DNA from: an uncultured Actinomycetes bacterium
Lineage (GTDB): Bacteria; Actinomycetota; Acidimicrobiia; Acidimicrobiales; Ilumatobacteraceae
Assembly (NCBI GenBank): GCA_903925985.1
Contig: CAIYHK010000219.1
Span: forward strand, 1 to 8,856
DNA length: 8,856 nt
Reading direction: 5' to 3'
How positions within the stretch are numbered: position 1 is the stretch's first letter; each line of letters opens with the position of its first letter. The position numbers were made by a program, and so were the translations under genes. Below the pieces are notes generated by a model, which did no database searches, was not told the origin of the DNA, and saw only the letters and a list, made by a program, of their open reading frames with translations. Below are positions 7,706 to 8,856 of the stretch, in pieces.

Positions 7706-8155
7706 ATGGCAACCGTGCAAGCAGACGAAAGTAGACCGATTCGTCGCAAGCCATTCGTGCCTGACGGCATCGCCTTCCATCGCCGCATGATTCGCCGCAA
7801 GGGGAATTTGGTGGCCATGATTCTGATGTTGGCCACAACCCTTTTGGGATTGATTTGGAGCAACACGGTTGATGGCGCAACCGGTGGACTCGGAGGATTC
7901 GCAATCCTCACTCTCGCAATGCCGTTCCTGCCGATCTTTGGTGCACCAACATCTGGCTCCACTGTGAAATACGTGTTGGCGTTTGTACTGAGCTTCGGCC
8001 TTTGGACTGGACTTGGAATTTTCGCCACACGACGCACTCTTGGGCGACCAATAGCAACATGGCGCGAATGGATGTTTGCGTTTGTTCCGCTGGCATTGGC
8101 AGTGATTGCTGGTGTTGGCGTGGGGCTCTTGATCACAGCGATATCAGTTCTCTGA
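7706..8155 (+). CDS. Unrecognised small four-helix membrane protein between comEC and comEA
   Basis: I do not recognise a family. The 149-residue product has a basic, polar N-terminus (residues 1-33, rich in Arg/Lys, so probably cytoplasmic). Four hydrophobic segments follow, near 34-52, 62-80, 88-106 and 123-146, consistent with an inner-membrane protein with both ends inside. A conserved-looking basic/aromatic loop (RRTLGRPIATWREW, 109-122) lies between helices 3 and 4. It is divergent from comEC (38 bases apart), and its last 23 bases overlap the end of comEA tail to tail. The opposite-strand frame over the same stretch (7684-8136) gives a low-complexity basic protein of no recognisable kind. 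The plus-strand frame, with ordered membrane helices, is the credible gene. A role in DNA uptake is suggested only by position. Confidence 0.68.
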   Translation: MATVQADESRPIRRKPFVPDGIAFHRRMIRRKGNLVAMILMLATTLLGLIWSNTVDGATGGLGGFAILTLAMPFLPIFGAPTSGSTVKYVLAFVLSFGLWTGLGIFATRRTLGRPIATWREWMFAFVPLALAVIAGVGVGLLITAISVL

Positions 8156-8810
8156 TCGCGTTCAATTTCGCATCACCAATTCCCTGAACCCTTAAGAGTT
8201 CATCCACGGATTGGAACGGACCGTTTTCCTCTCGGTACTGAATGATTGCCTGAGCCGTGGTTGGGCCGATACCGGGCAGCAGTTCGAGTTCACGCGCGCT
8301 CGCGGTATTTAGATTCACAGTGGATGACGCTGGATCTCCACCCACACTGCCACTAGGCAGGCTCCGCGCTGGCTCACCGATGGCCGGCACATAGATCTGT
8401 GTGCCGTCACTTAACGTGGCGGCGAGATTGATTGCTGGCTGATCCGCCTCAGAGGTAAAACCGCCCGCAAGAAATACGGCCTCAAAAACACGCGCCCCAT
8501 CTGGCAGTGAATACACACCGGGTTTTTGAACTGCCCCCAGCACGTGCACCATCAGGGTTGCCGCCTTTGGCGGCTGTGTGACCACGCTGGCAAGTGGGAT
8601 GCTCTGCTCAACGGGAGTACGCGGAGTATGGAAGACCCACCATGCAGCAATCACACAAGCAATGACACCGGCCATGGCAATCGCAATCCGCTCCCAGCCA
8701 AAGTAGCTACGCCATTTTTCAATCTGATCAAGCTGGTCGCGAAAACTCTTTTTTGGATTCGGACGCCACGTGGCTTCTTTTGATTCTGGCGATGTGGTTT
8801 CTTCGCCCAT
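8133..8810 (-). CDS. comEA: ComEA-type DNA receptor with SLBB and helix-hairpin-helix domains
   Basis: ComEA is a membrane-anchored protein that binds double-stranded DNA outside the membrane and hands it to ComEC. The 225-residue product has a cytoplasmic charged N-terminus (1-40), one membrane anchor (about 41-60), an SLBB domain (about 86-142, VHVLGAVQKPGVYSLPDG ... AVFLAGGF ... DGTQIYVP), and a low-complexity linker (about 145-162). The C-terminal double helix-hairpin-helix DNA-binding domain (164-225) contains VNLNTASARELELLPGIG and VQGIGDAKLNAI. Order and length are those of Gram-positive ComEA. ATG 8810 has a strong ribosome site. The frame is open upstream to the window edge, but that part shows nothing ComEA-like. 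It should belong to the com-holA unit, although a plus-strand membrane-protein gene lies between it and comEC. Confidence 0.94.
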   Translation of the reverse strand: MGEETTSPESKEATWRPNPKKSFRDQLDQIEKWRSYFGWERIAIAMAGVIACVIAAWWVFHTPRTPVEQSIPLASVVTQPPKAATLMVHVLGAVQKPGVYSLPDGARVFEAVFLAGGFTSEADQPAINLAATLSDGTQIYVPAIGEPARSLPSGSVGGDPASSTVNLNTASARELELLPGIGPTTAQAIIQYREENGPFQSVDELLRVQGIGDAKLNAIRELISL

Positions 8811-8813
8811 GCA

Positions 8814-8820
8814 CTCCTCC
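8814..8820 (-). promoter_or_regulatory. Strong ribosome binding site of comEA
   Basis: On the minus strand GGAGGAG precedes ATG 8810 with GGAGG five bases away, the best Shine-Dalgarno in the window. It fixes the comEA start although the frame remains open upstream. Confidence 0.75.
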
Positions 8821-8856
8821 GCAGAGAAAGTGCGACTCGCGCTAACGCCCGCGGAA

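Noticed and set aside
7684..8136. 150-codon minus-strand open frame opposite the membrane-protein gene, which would fill the comEA-comEC gap on the same strand
   Set aside because: The product is a low-complexity Pro/Ala/Arg-rich string with no domain pattern, and its end overlaps comEC start. The plus-strand frame gives well-formed membrane helices.
8811..8836. GCACT ... AGTGC inverted arms upstream of comEA, superficially CIRCE-like
   Set aside because: The spacing is 15-16 bases rather than the nine-base spacer with nine-base arms, and the strong ribosome site explains part of the sequence.
8821..8856. Possible end of a further gene upstream of comEA
   Set aside because: Only 36 bases remain. 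A minus-strand TAG at 8842-8844 could end a gene, but nothing in so short a stretch can be identified.

Overview
The window looks like a chromosomal housekeeping segment from an actinobacterium (Actinomycetota). The main reason is the conserved cluster comEA - comEC - holA - rpsT (opposite strand) - lepA - ... - hrcA, in the same order and orientation as I know from mycobacteria and relatives. The proteins are actinobacterial in character and the genes are tightly packed, with frequent 4-base stop/start overlaps and a GTG-started rpsT. Base composition is moderate, close to balanced to the eye rather than very G+C-rich. This would suit a small-genome aquatic actinobacterium, but the exact lineage is inference.

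Layout from left to right. (1) Bases 1-5058, all minus strand, transcribed right to left: lepA (elongation factor 4), an MFS exporter, a class I DNA photolyase (phr), and hrcA (heat-shock repressor, cut by the left edge). lepA/MFS share an ATGA overlap and MFS/phr a GTGA overlap. hrcA begins 5 or 11 bases after phr. The four genes therefore look like one translationally coupled unit. In many actinobacteria hemW lies between lepA and hrcA; here the transporter and photolyase occupy that slot. (2) Bases 5059-5226 are the only sizeable non-coding gap (168 bases). It is a divergent control region between lepA (minus) and rpsT (plus), with a plausible rpsT promoter, a perfect 12-base palindrome in the rpsT leader, and an inverted repeat just upstream of lepA. 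(3) rpsT (ribosomal protein S20) is on the plus strand and overlaps the 3' end of holA by 17 bases, tail to tail. (4) Bases 5465-8810: holA (DNA polymerase III delta), comEC (DNA-uptake channel, short form without the metallo-beta-lactamase domain) and comEA (DNA receptor) lie on the minus strand. An unrecognised four-helix membrane-protein gene on the plus strand sits between comEC and comEA.

Roles: lepA, rpsT and holA serve translation and replication. phr repairs UV damage and hrcA represses heat-shock genes, so the left unit mixes stress functions with translation. comEA and comEC would bind and import DNA. I found no tRNA, rRNA, CRISPR array, insertion sequence or clearly foreign island. 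The most unusual points are the photolyase/transporter insertion in front of hrcA, the membrane gene interrupting the com locus, a photolyase lacking one tryptophan of the classical electron-transfer triad, and the LacI-type palindrome in the rpsT leader.
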